From a virus, in IMG/VR virus record IMGVR_UViG_3300008050_000386, positions 1-21,470 of that record: 21,470 nt of DNA. One strand, given 5' to 3'. Each line of letters starts with the position of its first letter. Positions within the stretch are counted from its first letter, which is position 1. This document shows, piece by piece, positions 5,735 to 14,169 of this stretch. The position numbers and the translations under genes are program-made. The notes below the pieces were generated by a model. The model made no database searches and was not told the DNA's origin. It saw only the letters and a list, made by a program, of their open reading frames with translations.

Positions 5735-6535
5735 ATGACAAATAAGAGCAAAATTACAGTTAAGCCTTTAGGTCTGAAAGGACGTGAAGTCAATGAGAGA
5801 ATAATTGAATTGATGGGGCAAACTCTAATCAAAGAGAACTTTGACCGTTCCACATTTGAGTTAACCAAGAAAGGACCTGACGGTAAAGTGTACGGTATTG
5901 TACGTGAAAACCACGAGTGGTACATTAAAATTGCTGAAGATGAAGCAGTCCTTACAAAGGAAAGTTTCAATTATATCGGTGGATTACAAAACAAGAAGTC
6001 ATTTGCGTTTCCATCATACGCTAAAGCTATTAAGCAACTTAACCAAAAGTTCAAGTCTTTGAACGAGAGTTTGGGTATTAAAACAAACATCAACGTATTC
6101 CTTAATGATAATCTATTAGAGAGCGATGCAGACAAGTTCGTAACCGACAAAAAAGGTGAAGAATTGGATGATGATAAGCCTAAAGAGGAAGGTGGTGATA
6201 ATCTAGTAGGAAAGAACGATTGGAAGAAAGTTAAGGTTGAAATGACTGAGGAAGAAGCTCGTATCGATTCTATGATTTCTGGTGAAGATTTCACTGAAGA
6301 GGTTGTTGAGGAATCCATGTTGGGTGCCGCTTCATTTTTCCAAGGTGATGATATCGTTCTGAATGATACAATCAGTATCAGTCACGGTGTAGATGTAATG
6401 GATGATGCCATTGCAAACGCTACTGGTGAGAAGAAAGAGACTGCTATGGCTGAAGCTACGGACATTCTTAAAGGTCTAAGCAAAGAAGAGGTAATTTCCA
6501 TTCTGGAAAACGTTACTGGTAAAAAAAAAAGTTAA
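5735..6535 (+). CDS. Probable virion protein, N-terminal part of a frameshifted gene (266 aa as read)
   Basis: The family is not named, but the N-terminal domain looks like a conserved phage domain: FELTKKGPDGKVYGIVRENH at 41-60, EWYIKI, then YIGGLQNKKSFAFPSYAKA. A charged linker (GEELDDDKPKEEGGD) and a helical C-terminus (LKGLSKEEVISILENVTGKKKS) follow. The frame ends at a run of ten A at 6521-6530 followed by GTTAA. A shift of one base backwards in that run continues without a stop into the next frame, giving LKETKYTLKVDNPNPAPAPAP and so on to 7743, 669 residues in all. L-x-E sites at SLNE (111) and LLE (129) resemble T4-type protease sites. I think the two frames are one gene. Confidence 0.75.
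   Translation: MTNKSKITVKPLGLKGREVNERIIELMGQTLIKENFDRSTFELTKKGPDGKVYGIVRENHEWYIKIAEDEAVLTKESFNYIGGLQNKKSFAFPSYAKAIKQLNQKFKSLNESLGIKTNINVFLNDNLLESDADKFVTDKKGEELDDDKPKEEGGDNLVGKNDWKKVKVEMTEEEARIDSMISGEDFTEEVVEESMLGAASFFQGDDIVLNDTISISHGVDVMDDAIANATGEKKETAMAEATDILKGLSKEEVISILENVTGKKKS
6521..6531 (+). other. Homopolymer slip site: probable -1 frameshift (or sequence error) joining two frames
   Basis: Ten A and a G follow GGT. In the upstream phase the codons are AAA AAA AAA AGT TAA. The phase one base back reads AAA AAA AAG TTA AAA GAA ACT AAG with no stop until 7743, while its own upstream limit is the TAA at 6520-6522 formed by the start of the run. A_AAA_AAA is a slippery heptamer in the upstream phase. 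A small hairpin (CACC at 6549-6552 with GGTG at 6558-6561) lies 18 bases downstream and is weak. RNA polymerase slippage, ribosomal shift, a real mutation and a homopolymer sequencing error are all possible. Confidence 0.65.
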
Positions 6536-6558
6536 AAGAAACTAAGTACACCTTAAAG

Positions 6559-7743
6559 GTGGACAACCCTAATCCAGCACCCGCACCTGCTCCAGAGCTT
6601 GGTGGTGATGCTGATTTTGGTGGTGATGCTGATTTTGGTGGTGATGAAGGTGGTTTCGGTGATGAAGGTGGCGATAAACCATTTGATGAGGAACCATTTG
6701 ATGCTGGCGTTGACGCTGACGAAACTGAAGACCCTAAGAACTATATCCAACAATTATCTGGTAAGTTAGGGCAATCCCTTAGAGCATACGAGAAAGAAGT
6801 TGGTGAACCTGACTTTGAATTGGAGAAATTCGCAATTAACTCCGTACTATCCGCAACCAATACTGGTGAGATGGATACAGAAGACCAAAAAGATATTATT
6901 TCAAAGGTTAAGACCAGTGGTCTGGATAACGACCTTGAGGGTGACCTTGATGTTGAACCAGAAGGAGAACCAGCACCTGAGCCTGAACCAGATATGCCAC
7001 CAGAACCAGAAGGTGAGGAACTTGGTGTTGAAGAGGCTCTTAACGAATTCGGTGGAGGACCACCTGAAGATAGGGAATATGATGCAATGCAGGCTTATCA
7101 TGACAGTAAAGGACAACCACAGGGTGGTAAAAGTAACTACCACGTTAGTGTAGACAAAAAGGGGAACTTCAAAGTAGGGGAACCTGAAAAGAGATTCCCA
7201 AGCGGTAAAATTGTTAATGGTGAGAGAGTTTCAGATAAGTGGGGTAAAACCGAGCAAGTGTCAGAAGAAATCAGTATATTTGAAGATAGGATTAGAGGTG
7301 TATTGAATGAGAATTTAAAATACCCTACACGGGAAGTGAGAACTGATAGGAAATATTTAGGTGCTACCATATGGGGTGACAGTGGTGCCATTTCATTGGA
7401 TATTTACTCTCATAGTCATAATCCCTATGGTGGTAGTGGATGGAAGAAGATACAAAGCGGTGGTGGTATAAGTATTGGAGATTTCACCAAAGATTATATC
7501 GCAAGACAGGTGGCTGAGAGATACAAGAACCCAGAAAGTTTTGATGCAGAGATAGATGAGTTATTAATGAAAGTTGATACCAGTTATAAACAAATGATGC
7601 AAGATATGAATCCAGAGATAGCAGAACCAGAAGTGCAACCTAAGAGAAAAGAGGAACAAGCACCTAAAAGGATTAAAGAAAGGGATTTACCTTTTAGAAA
7701 ACCAGTAAGAGAAACTAAGACTAAACCAAAGGCTACAGTATGA
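6559..7743 (+). CDS. Probable virion protein, C-terminal part of a frameshifted gene (394 aa from GTG)
   Basis: This frame is probably translated as the continuation of the gene at 5735 rather than from the GTG at 6559, because the frame is open back to the A run and that reading gives a natural junction (ETKYTLKVDNPNPAPAP). No independent ribosome binding site is visible. The order is: a Pro/Ala stretch, Gly/Asp repeats with two 18-base tandem units (6601-6636), a folded segment (PKNYIQQLSGKLGQSLRAYEKEV), and a second acidic Pro/Glu linker (PEPEPDMPPEPEGEELG). A beta-rich domain follows at about 190-310, ending with YLGATIWGDSGAISLDIYSH, then a basic Pro/Lys/Arg tail (KPVRETKTKPKATV). GVLNEN holds a possible L-x-E protease site. 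The function is unknown; composition and neighbours suggest a virion component. Confidence 0.7.
   Translation: MDNPNPAPAPAPELGGDADFGGDADFGGDEGGFGDEGGDKPFDEEPFDAGVDADETEDPKNYIQQLSGKLGQSLRAYEKEVGEPDFELEKFAINSVLSATNTGEMDTEDQKDIISKVKTSGLDNDLEGDLDVEPEGEPAPEPEPDMPPEPEGEELGVEEALNEFGGGPPEDREYDAMQAYHDSKGQPQGGKSNYHVSVDKKGNFKVGEPEKRFPSGKIVNGERVSDKWGKTEQVSEEISIFEDRIRGVLNENLKYPTREVRTDRKYLGATIWGDSGAISLDIYSHSHNPYGGSGWKKIQSGGGISIGDFTKDYIARQVAERYKNPESFDAEIDELLMKVDTSYKQMMQDMNPEIAEPEVQPKRKEEQAPKRIKERDLPFRKPVRETKTKPKATV
6601..6636 (+). repeat. Two tandem 18-base units coding GGDADF
   Basis: The unit GGTGGTGATGCTGATTTT occurs twice in perfect tandem and is followed by degenerate GGTGGTGATGAA-type units. It codes part of a flexible acidic Gly/Asp linker. 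Similar units occur in the portal gene. Confidence 0.85.
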
Positions 7744-8153
7744 AGTTAATATTCATTCGATATATCGGTGAAGACTTCAATGGGAAGCATATATACGAGT
7801 TTATCTTTACGGATAACATCGAAGGTGTTGATGGTGAAGGTTGGGATGCTTATCCAGCAAGTGGTAACCCTGAACCACCTGAAAAAGGTTATATCAGTAA
7901 GGTTGGTAGGTTCGAAACTGACGAATTCAAGCTGGTGTTGATTCAGAACAGTGATACATTTGCTGTATGGGACGCTGTGGACGGTGTTGTGGCGCTTGCG
8001 TGGGAAGATATCACTGAAGGATATGATGAGTACCCAGATAATAGAATAAAGTTCTTCTATGGGGCTAATTTGGATACTGTTACTGACTTATTGTACAGTA
8101 GGGATATAATTATAGAATGGAAATACGATAGTAAAAATGAGCTACAAGGATAA
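7740..8153 (+). CDS. Hypothetical protein (137 aa)
   Basis: I do not recognise a named family. The start overlaps the preceding stop as ATGA, and the end overlaps the following gene by 17 bases, so the three genes are co-translated. The protein is acidic and Trp/Tyr/Asp-rich, with alternating strands (MKLIFIRYIGEDFNGKHIYEFIF) and a loop GVDGEGWDAYPASGNPEPP at about 29-47. Further on it has FKLVLIQNSDTFAVWDAVDG and ends in IIIEWKYDSKNELQG. It looks like a small globular beta-sandwich. The location among virion genes suggests a chaperone or minor structural role, without direct evidence. Confidence 0.7.
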   Translation: MKLIFIRYIGEDFNGKHIYEFIFTDNIEGVDGEGWDAYPASGNPEPPEKGYISKVGRFETDEFKLVLIQNSDTFAVWDAVDGVVALAWEDITEGYDEYPDNRIKFFYGANLDTVTDLLYSRDIIIEWKYDSKNELQG

Positions 8154-8559
8154 AATATTAAATTTGATTAAAGAAGATAGTGAAATGATGAATTTCTCTA
8201 CCACAACTGATGATTTGGATGCTACTGTAGATGCGGTAAAGAAGTCTACTGATTCAGGTGACGAAACTACGATTAGTGTAAGTGACGATGACGATGTTAA
8301 TGAAGCTGTCGATGGTATCAAAACGGCAGATGATGCTGAAGCAAACGCAGATGATTATGAGGAACTACAGAACCTTAAGAACCAAGCGTCTGAAGATGAA
8401 AATGACGCACCAACTCAAGATGCACCAAAGGATGTGAATGAGGTTATGGGTAGAATGAGTAAGGAGAAGTTGGAGAAGTTGGTTGAGCAGAATAAAAAGA
8501 TAGGTAAAGCCTACAAAAAGATAATCAAGGTTTCCGAAATAAGAAGTAAGAATGGATAA
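8137..8559 (+). CDS. Acidic helical protein (140 aa), possible prohead component
   Basis: I do not recognise this gene. Three parts are visible: an N-terminal helix MSYKDKILNLIKEDSEM, a long acidic low-complexity middle (residues about 24-95, rich in Asp, Glu, Ala and Thr), and a basic helical C-terminus (MSKEKLEKLVEQNKKIGKAYKKIIK). That layout resembles internal or scaffold-type proteins of T4-like proheads. LIKE at 10-13 fits the L/I-x-E protease site consensus near the N-terminus. The gene overlaps both neighbours. The role is inferred from composition only. Confidence 0.65.
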   Translation: MSYKDKILNLIKEDSEMMNFSTTTDDLDATVDAVKKSTDSGDETTISVSDDDDVNEAVDGIKTADDAEANADDYEELQNLKNQASEDENDAPTQDAPKDVNEVMGRMSKEKLEKLVEQNKKIGKAYKKIIKVSEIRSKNG

Positions 8560-9856
8560 GACCGAACAACTACGTAAGAAAGCTCAAATGTTAGCCGTAA
8601 GGAAGACTATACTCCATGAGGGGTTCGGTTACCCTCAAGGTATGAAAGAACGAATGGATAGTTCAATCGAAGAGCGAATCAAGAATAGACAAACAGCTAT
8701 TGGTGAGCACCCTGCGCTACCTTCTGGTGGTGTGAGAGGTTTTGACCAAAAACTATTACTTGACCGTTTCTTGGAAACCGTTAATCGTTATAAGGACGCT
8801 TTCGATGTCAACGAGATTGACACAGTTAAGGCGGTGGAAGGGGCGCAGCAATTATTATTGGATTGTATGGAAGCTGAGGCACCACACAGAAAGAAATTAG
8901 AGGAACTTGCAGTAGAGATGGTTAAAGAAGATTTTAACCTTAGTGATGAAGCTATGATATTCGAAGCAAGTCTGGTTGATAAGGTTGAATTAGGTTCCAA
9001 GACCACTAATGTTGGTTCTGATGAAGAATACCAAATGGAATTCGAAAATCACGCTGATATTGAGAACGCTGAACTTGAAGTAATGAACCGTAGATTCATC
9101 AATTGTATGATACAAGGTGCGGCTATGAAATGTAATCACATGTTTAACCTTGCCAATGATGAGTTACAGAAGTTAGAGGCTACATTACCAACCAAATATA
9201 AGAAGTTAATGTCCTCTGCTGAGTACCTATATTTCGTGGTACCAGATAATGTAATTGAAGCCGCAAAACCAGATGATGTAGCATCAAGTGTTGGTGGTAT
9301 GGTAGATGTGGATTATGATGAAGATGAGACTCCAGTTATTACGGCTGAAGCTAAGACGTTACCAGTACTGATACACGAACTGGTTAAGGGTGTTATGGAA
9401 GTAGTAGCCCTACACGGATTCAGCGAGAATGAAGAGTTGAATGATTATGTTGTAAGTCAAGCTGACTTCTTAGCGGCAGAACCATCTGATATGAGAATGG
9501 GTCCTGCAATATGGGGTAAGTTCATGGATGCAATCGAACCTGCTGACAGTAACTTAAAACATCACGTATTCTATAACCTTGTTAAGAAGCCTACGAACGA
9601 ATTCAACGAGTGTATGAAGGAAATACTTGCTGGTACCAAAGAAGGTAAACGTATAGTAGCTGAAATCATCGAAGGTGTTAAATCCAGAATGGAAGTAGAT
9701 GACCTTACCGAGGAAGAGAATATCACAAAGGAGCAAGATTATAGCGCCTCTATAGATAGAAGTAAAGCTGAATTAGGTGACTTTAAAGAAAGGCTTAAGG
9801 ATAGTGACTTCAACCAAATGTTCAGAGACATAATCGGTGACGATACCGACCTGTAA
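8552..9856 (+). CDS. Large hypothetical, probable virion protein (434 aa)
   Basis: The family is not recognised. It is the last gene of the run before the terminase promoter and overlaps the preceding gene by eight bases. The protein is mostly helical and acidic. A basic N-terminal helix with KTILHEGFGYPQG (an L-x-E site after residue 23) leads into long helices through about residue 150. A middle domain contains NRRFINCMIQGAAMKCNHMFNLANDELQKLE, then LPVLIHELVKGVMEVVALHGF around 272-292. The tail is very charged (EVDDLTEEENITKEQDYSAS). HELVKG is not a zinc-protease HExxH. Size, position and the possible N-terminal cleavage site suggest a head-associated protein. Confidence 0.7.
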   Translation: MDKTEQLRKKAQMLAVRKTILHEGFGYPQGMKERMDSSIEERIKNRQTAIGEHPALPSGGVRGFDQKLLLDRFLETVNRYKDAFDVNEIDTVKAVEGAQQLLLDCMEAEAPHRKKLEELAVEMVKEDFNLSDEAMIFEASLVDKVELGSKTTNVGSDEEYQMEFENHADIENAELEVMNRRFINCMIQGAAMKCNHMFNLANDELQKLEATLPTKYKKLMSSAEYLYFVVPDNVIEAAKPDDVASSVGGMVDVDYDEDETPVITAEAKTLPVLIHELVKGVMEVVALHGFSENEELNDYVVSQADFLAAEPSDMRMGPAIWGKFMDAIEPADSNLKHHVFYNLVKKPTNEFNECMKEILAGTKEGKRIVAEIIEGVKSRMEVDDLTEEENITKEQDYSASIDRSKAELGDFKERLKDSDFNQMFRDIIGDDTDL

Positions 9857-9870
9857 TACCCCAAAAATAG

Positions 9871-9897
9871 ACATTTCGTACTTGTTAACATATTTAT
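9871..9897 (+). promoter_or_regulatory. Putative late-type promoter of the terminase gene
   Basis: ACATTT and ATATTTAT are separated by 13 bases in the 65-base gap between the 434-residue protein gene and the terminase gene. The second box ends 24 bases before the terminase ATG. It belongs to the recurring motif set. Confidence 0.5.
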
Positions 9898-9921
9898 CTA
9901 TGATAAAACATAGACAGATAC

Positions 9922-11736
9922 ATGTTAACAGCAGACGAAATATTAGCAGAATATGCTAAATGCCTTTTAGACCCGAAATACGCAATTGAGACCTTTTTCG
10001 AAACGTATGACCTTACGCAAGAAGGGTTCGTACCGTTTAACCTATTCCCCAAACAAAGAAATATTATCGATGCTTATCGAAGCAATCGATTCAACTTGGT
10101 AACCAAGCCCAGACAGGCTGGTATATCTACCGTAACACAAGCATATGCGGCAACCCTAATCGGGTTTGCTGACCCAAAGAACCCTGAGACCATTCTGGTT
10201 GTGGCTAACAAACTGAAGTTGGCTAAGAAGTTCACCAAAGGTATTAAAGACTTCGTTAAACAACTACCTAGATGGGTATGGGGTGAGGAATACTACGGTA
10301 CTCCAGAGAAGGAAAAGAAAGACATCTTTGAGAAGGAATCGCAAGATGAGATGGAATTGGTCAATGGTTGTAAAATCGTTGCTGTTGCGACATCTGAGGA
10401 TGCTTTGCGTGGGTACACACCTACACTATTGATTATGGATGAGGCTGCGTTCATCGAAAGAGGTGACGAACTATTCGCTGCTGCCCTTACCTCACTTGGT
10501 ACTGGTGGAAAGGCGACCCTTATTTCAACACCAAACGGACAAGACCCATTATACTACGAAACATACGAACAATCAATGAAGGGTGAGAACGACTTCAAGA
10601 TTAGTGAGATGCGTTGGTACGAGGATTTACGATACAATAAAGACCTTAGATGGTGGAAGTGGGTTGATAAGGAGGAAACTGAGAAGAAGTGGCTTGAAGA
10701 ATACAAGTTTACCTTTGATTCCTACAAGGACAAGCTTAAACGTGGTTATAAACCTACATCTTCATGGTATGAAGAGATGTGTCGTTCAATGAATAACAAT
10801 AAGCGTAAGATTGCCCAAGAGCTTGACGTATCATTCCTTGGTTCTGGAGGTAACGTGATTGAAGATAAGTACATACAACACCACGAATTACACAACGTGT
10901 GTGAACCTAAATGGAAAGCTGGTAGAGGTAACGAGATTTGGATATGGGAACGACCCATTGAAGGTCATGAATATCTACTGGCTTCTGATGTTTCCAGAGG
11001 CGATGGTGAGGATTTTTCAACATTCACCGTAATCGATGTTACAACCATGGAACAAGTGGTTGAATATGTGGGTAAAATACCACCTGACAAGTTAGCCGAA
11101 CTACTGGAAGAGTATGGTTACCTATATAACGCACTGATAGTGGTGGATATTACTGGTGGTATGGGTGTTACAACGACCCTTAAGTTGAAGGAAATGAAGT
11201 ACCCTAACCTTTACTACGAACAACGTGGTGAGAAATTACTTAAGAAGCGACAAGATGAGAATAAAATCAAACGTAAGTTAGAAACTCCTGGTTATCAAGT
11301 AGGTTCAGATAGGGTTGCATTGGTGAGTAACTTCGAAAGAATGGTTCGATTGAACTGTGATGAAGGTATCAATAAGGGTATTAAGGTAAGGTCTACCAGA
11401 TTGATTGCTGAGTTCCATACATTCATATACAAGAATGGACGTGCTGACCACCAAGATGGTAAGCATGATGACCTTATTATGGCATTGGGTATCGGTTTAT
11501 ACATATTGGAATTCTCCTTCAAGAAGTTGAAGTCGTTGAAATCCAAGACCAAGACTATGCTTAGTAGCTGGGTTGTAAATCACGGTGACGAAGTTCAACC
11601 ACACATTGAGTATGGTAGTGGGTTTGTGGCTAAAAATAAGAAGGGTCAACCTAAACCAAAGTTTGATGCTGCAACAGCTAGGAATATGCAAGACCCAACT
11701 GGTAGATATTTATGGCTTTTCAGTGGTAGTAAGTAA
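9922..11736 (+). CDS. terL: Terminase large subunit (gp17-like)
   Basis: This is the DNA-packaging motor ATPase and headful nuclease, docking on the portal. The 604 residues match T4 gp17 (610) in size and motif order. The Walker A-type loop is TKPRQAGIST at 61-70, Walker B with catalytic Glu is LLIMDEAAFI at 169-178 (D173, E174), and the coupling motif is LISTPNG at 200-206. The nuclease domain has D356 in YLLASDVSRGDGEDFSTF, D409 in LIVVDITGG and the HDDLIMAL acidic pair at 516-517. KPRQAGIS replaces the usual G-x-G-K-[ST] P-loop, as is typical in this family. A putative promoter lies just upstream. No small terminase subunit is evident in the window. Confidence 0.96.
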   Translation: MLTADEILAEYAKCLLDPKYAIETFFETYDLTQEGFVPFNLFPKQRNIIDAYRSNRFNLVTKPRQAGISTVTQAYAATLIGFADPKNPETILVVANKLKLAKKFTKGIKDFVKQLPRWVWGEEYYGTPEKEKKDIFEKESQDEMELVNGCKIVAVATSEDALRGYTPTLLIMDEAAFIERGDELFAAALTSLGTGGKATLISTPNGQDPLYYETYEQSMKGENDFKISEMRWYEDLRYNKDLRWWKWVDKEETEKKWLEEYKFTFDSYKDKLKRGYKPTSSWYEEMCRSMNNNKRKIAQELDVSFLGSGGNVIEDKYIQHHELHNVCEPKWKAGRGNEIWIWERPIEGHEYLLASDVSRGDGEDFSTFTVIDVTTMEQVVEYVGKIPPDKLAELLEEYGYLYNALIVVDITGGMGVTTTLKLKEMKYPNLYYEQRGEKLLKKRQDENKIKRKLETPGYQVGSDRVALVSNFERMVRLNCDEGINKGIKVRSTRLIAEFHTFIYKNGRADHQDGKHDDLIMALGIGLYILEFSFKKLKSLKSKTKTMLSSWVVNHGDEVQPHIEYGSGFVAKNKKGQPKPKFDAATARNMQDPTGRYLWLFSGSK

Positions 11737-11743
11737 TATTTAA
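11715..11743 (+). promoter_or_regulatory. Possible promoter-like motif before the 70-residue protein gene
   Basis: GCTTTT and ATATTTAA are separated by 15 bases, overlapping the end of the terminase gene. The second box ends 14 bases before the ATG at 11758. It is a looser match to the recurring motif. Confidence 0.35.
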
Positions 11744-11757
11744 TATAAAACGCCATA

Positions 11758-11970
11758 ATGGGACAAAAAAAGACATTCGTTAGAAAGAATTACGGGACAC
11801 TTTATAAGTGGTCAGTTAGGACAGGACCTCAAGGTAAGAATAAGACCAGAAGAGAGAGGATTAATCCTATTGGGGATGTTGCGTGTGATGTAGGATACGT
11901 GTATAATCAACAGATTGTTAACGGACAGTTAGAACGATTACTATATGTAGAATGTGGATACGTCCAATAA
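11758..11970 (+). CDS. Small basic hypothetical protein (70 aa)
   Basis: I do not recognise this gene. It lies between terminase and portal, where T4 carries the sheath and tube genes. The product starts MGQKKTFVRKNYGTLYKWSVRTG and is strongly basic in its first half (KNKTRRERIN), then turns into a beta-rich end with VACDVGYVYNQQIVNGQLERLLYVECGYVQ. The two Cys are too few for a zinc site on their own. It could be a small DNA- or RNA-binding or head-completion protein; nothing decides this. Confidence 0.65.
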   Translation: MGQKKTFVRKNYGTLYKWSVRTGPQGKNKTRRERINPIGDVACDVGYVYNQQIVNGQLERLLYVECGYVQ

Positions 11971-11977
11971 GGGTTTA

Positions 11978-12004
11978 TTTTTTAAGTAAAGACAGTATAA
12001 TTAT
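11978..12004 (+). promoter_or_regulatory. Possible promoter-like motif before the portal gene
   Basis: A TTTTTT run ending at 11983 and ATAATTAT at 11997-12004 are 13 bases apart, and the ATG of the portal gene is 14 bases further. The second box differs from ATATTTAT at one position. This is modest support. Confidence 0.3.
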
Positions 12005-12018
12005 AGAAAAAGAAGCGA

Positions 12019-14121
12019 ATGGCTAATAAACAGCAACCGAATTTAACGGTATTTCAAAGATTGAACAAGATTTTAACTCCAGACGGGGTTAATCCTAATA
12101 TAGAGCTTAGTAATAAGTATTCAATGGGTAGTGATATCCTGTTGAAAACCACAGACAAGAAGGAGTACCAGCAGCAAGCGTTACAGGCGAAGCAAAGTAA
12201 GTACTTAAGTAGTATGTGGGGTAAGGTTGAGGATAACCTATTCCAACAATCTATTCAGTATGAAATGACCCGTATCGGGGCTTACTCCGATTTCGAAAAT
12301 ATGGAATTCTACCCAGAGCTTGCGGCAACGCTTGATATTCTGATGGAAGAGTCCACAACAGTAAACGATAAAGGTAGAGTACTTAACATCTATTCGGATA
12401 GTCCAAGAATCAGAGGTATTCTGGAAGACCTATTCTTCAATAGATTGGATATTCACACTACGTTACCTATGTGGGTGCGTAATACGTGTAAATACGGGGA
12501 TAACTTCGTATACCTTAACACAAACGACAAATACGGTATCACTGGTGCCAAACAAATGCCTAACTTCGAGATGGAGCGTAGAGAAGGTGGTGTATATGAC
12601 ACTATCAGCGCCCAACTGAATAGTACAGAGAGAAAGGAGAAGGATAGAAGTGATGAAGGTAAGGAAGAACGTGTACGTTTCTTCTGGAGAGGTAGAGATA
12701 TGGAATTTGAATCATGGCAAGTAGCCCACTTTAGGTTACTTGGTGATGATAGGAGATTACCTTACGGAACTAGTGTTCTAGAAAAGTCTAGAAGAATCTG
12801 GAAACAACTATTGTTATCAGAGGATGCGATGCTTGTGTATCGTGTAACTAGAGCGCCAGAGCGTAGGGTATATAAGATTTACGTTGGTAACATCGATGAT
12901 GAAGATGTGCAACCATACGTTAACGAAATCGCTAACCGATTTAAGAGGGCTAACGTAATTGACCCAGCAACTGGTCAAGTAGACCTTAGATACAACCAAT
13001 TGGCTAATGACCAAGACTTTTTCATCCCAGTTAGAGATGAGAATGCACCTAACCCAATCGATACACTTCCTGGCGCTCAAAACTTAGACCAGATTGCGGA
13101 TATCGAATACCTACAACGTAAACTGTTTACAGCATTACGGGTACCTAAGTCATTCTTAGGGTTTGAGGAAGCACAAGGTGATGGTAAGAACTTAGCATTA
13201 ATGGATGTTAGATTTGCTAGAACGATTAATAGAATACAACAAGCCTTATTACAAGAGCTTAACAAGATTGCTATCATTCACTTGGTGTTATTAGGGTTCG
13301 AAGATGACCTTAATAGTTTCACCATTACAATGAATAACCCATCAACTCAGGCAGAGATGCTTAGAGTGGAGCATTTACAGTCTAAATTCACAGCTATTCA
13401 AGCTGCTGTTACTGATGCTGGAAATGGATTTGGTATTATGTCAATGACTAAAGCTAAGAGAGATATTCTTGGGTGGAGTGATGCGGAAATCAGACAAGAC
13501 CTTCTGGAACAAAGAATGGAGAAAGCTGCTGCGGCAGAATTGGAGAATACTGCACAGGTTATTAAGAATACTGGATTCTTCGATAAGGTAGATTTACTGT
13601 ATGGGGATATTACTAAAGCCAGAGATGGTGGAGCGAGTGAAGAAGGTGGTGATGAAGGTGGACCTGCTGGTGGCGGTGGTGGATTCGGTGGAGGTGGTGT
13701 CGGTGGTGAAGACATAGACTTCGGTGAAGAAGGTGGTGATGAAGAAGCCGATTTTGGTGAAGAAGGTGGTGGAGATGACTTCGGTGGCGAAGATTTAGGT
13801 GGTGACGCAGGTGGCGAAGATTTAGGTGGTGACGCAGGTGGTGACGCAGGTGGTGACCTAGGTGAGGTCATGAAAATTGGTCAAAGGATATTAGCTGAAG
13901 AGAAGTTAATCATAACTGATAAGCTAACTAAAAGGAAAAAGCGACATAACGAGAAGTACATGAATAGGTTGATGGAGAACATCAGCAACCCAGAGAGTGA
14001 TGCTGATGTTGTAAACGCTAATAGGGTAACCCTAAATGATAAGAGTATGCGTATCAATCAGAATGTTGATGATATGGTAAAGGATATATCGGATAGGATA
14101 GACGAAGTGGATAAGGATTAA
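12019..14121 (+). CDS. 20: Portal protein (gp20-like) with long Gly/Asp C-terminal extension
   Basis: The portal forms the dodecameric ring at the unique head vertex, nucleates prohead assembly and is the DNA channel for terminase. The core resembles T4 gp20: ILEDLFFNRLDIHTTLPMWV at about 134-153 with the following RNTCKYGDNFVYL, VTRAPERRVYKIYVGN near 274-289, then DPATGQVDLRY, QDFFIPVRD, IDTLPGAQNLDQIADIEYLQ and ALRVPKSFLGFEEAQGDG. At 700 residues it is about 175 longer than gp20. The excess is C-terminal: a Gly/Asp/Glu-rich linker at about 535-615 with tandem repeats, then a helical tail of about 85 residues. RILAEEK at 623-629 holds an L-x-E site (E627), so the tail might be cut by the prohead protease. 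I infer this last point. Confidence 0.94.
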   Translation: MANKQQPNLTVFQRLNKILTPDGVNPNIELSNKYSMGSDILLKTTDKKEYQQQALQAKQSKYLSSMWGKVEDNLFQQSIQYEMTRIGAYSDFENMEFYPELAATLDILMEESTTVNDKGRVLNIYSDSPRIRGILEDLFFNRLDIHTTLPMWVRNTCKYGDNFVYLNTNDKYGITGAKQMPNFEMERREGGVYDTISAQLNSTERKEKDRSDEGKEERVRFFWRGRDMEFESWQVAHFRLLGDDRRLPYGTSVLEKSRRIWKQLLLSEDAMLVYRVTRAPERRVYKIYVGNIDDEDVQPYVNEIANRFKRANVIDPATGQVDLRYNQLANDQDFFIPVRDENAPNPIDTLPGAQNLDQIADIEYLQRKLFTALRVPKSFLGFEEAQGDGKNLALMDVRFARTINRIQQALLQELNKIAIIHLVLLGFEDDLNSFTITMNNPSTQAEMLRVEHLQSKFTAIQAAVTDAGNGFGIMSMTKAKRDILGWSDAEIRQDLLEQRMEKAAAAELENTAQVIKNTGFFDKVDLLYGDITKARDGGASEEGGDEGGPAGGGGGFGGGGVGGEDIDFGEEGGDEEADFGEEGGGDDFGGEDLGGDAGGEDLGGDAGGDAGGDLGEVMKIGQRILAEEKLIITDKLTKRKKRHNEKYMNRLMENISNPESDADVVNANRVTLNDKSMRINQNVDDMVKDISDRIDEVDKD
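13783..13848 (+). repeat. Tandem repeat in the portal Gly/Asp linker (27-base unit twice, then a 12-base unit)
   Basis: A 27-base unit coding GGEDLGGDA is present at 13783-13809 and again at 13810-13836 without a mismatch, followed by a 12-base unit coding GGDA. Perfect copies suggest recent expansion by slippage or unequal recombination. Confidence 0.85.
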
Positions 14122-14125
14122 TCGG

Positions 14126-14152
14126 TTTTTTACCCATTTTTCAACTATTTAA
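14126..14152 (+). promoter_or_regulatory. Possible promoter-like motif before the 256-residue protein gene
   Basis: A TTTTTT run ending at 14131 and CTATTTAA at 14145-14152 are 13 bases apart. The second box differs by one base from ATATTTAA. The ATG follows 17 bases later, after an AAAGAGGG ribosome binding site at 14157-14164, one of the few strong ones in the window. Confidence 0.3.
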
Positions 14153-14169
14153 AATTAAAGAGGGTTACT

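Noticed and set aside
6800-7153. 117-codon plus-strand frame overlapping the frameshifted virion gene
   Set aside because: It has a Gln/Asn/Leu composition typical of an out-of-frame reading of PEPE/GGD codons, while the other frame continues a coherent protein.
11704-11714. ATATTTAT near the end of the terminase gene as a promoter
   Set aside because: No TTT box lies 13-15 bases upstream, and a better match follows at 11736.
13398-13871. 157-codon Pro/Ser-rich open frame on the minus strand
   Set aside because: Antisense shadow of the portal Gly/Asp linker.
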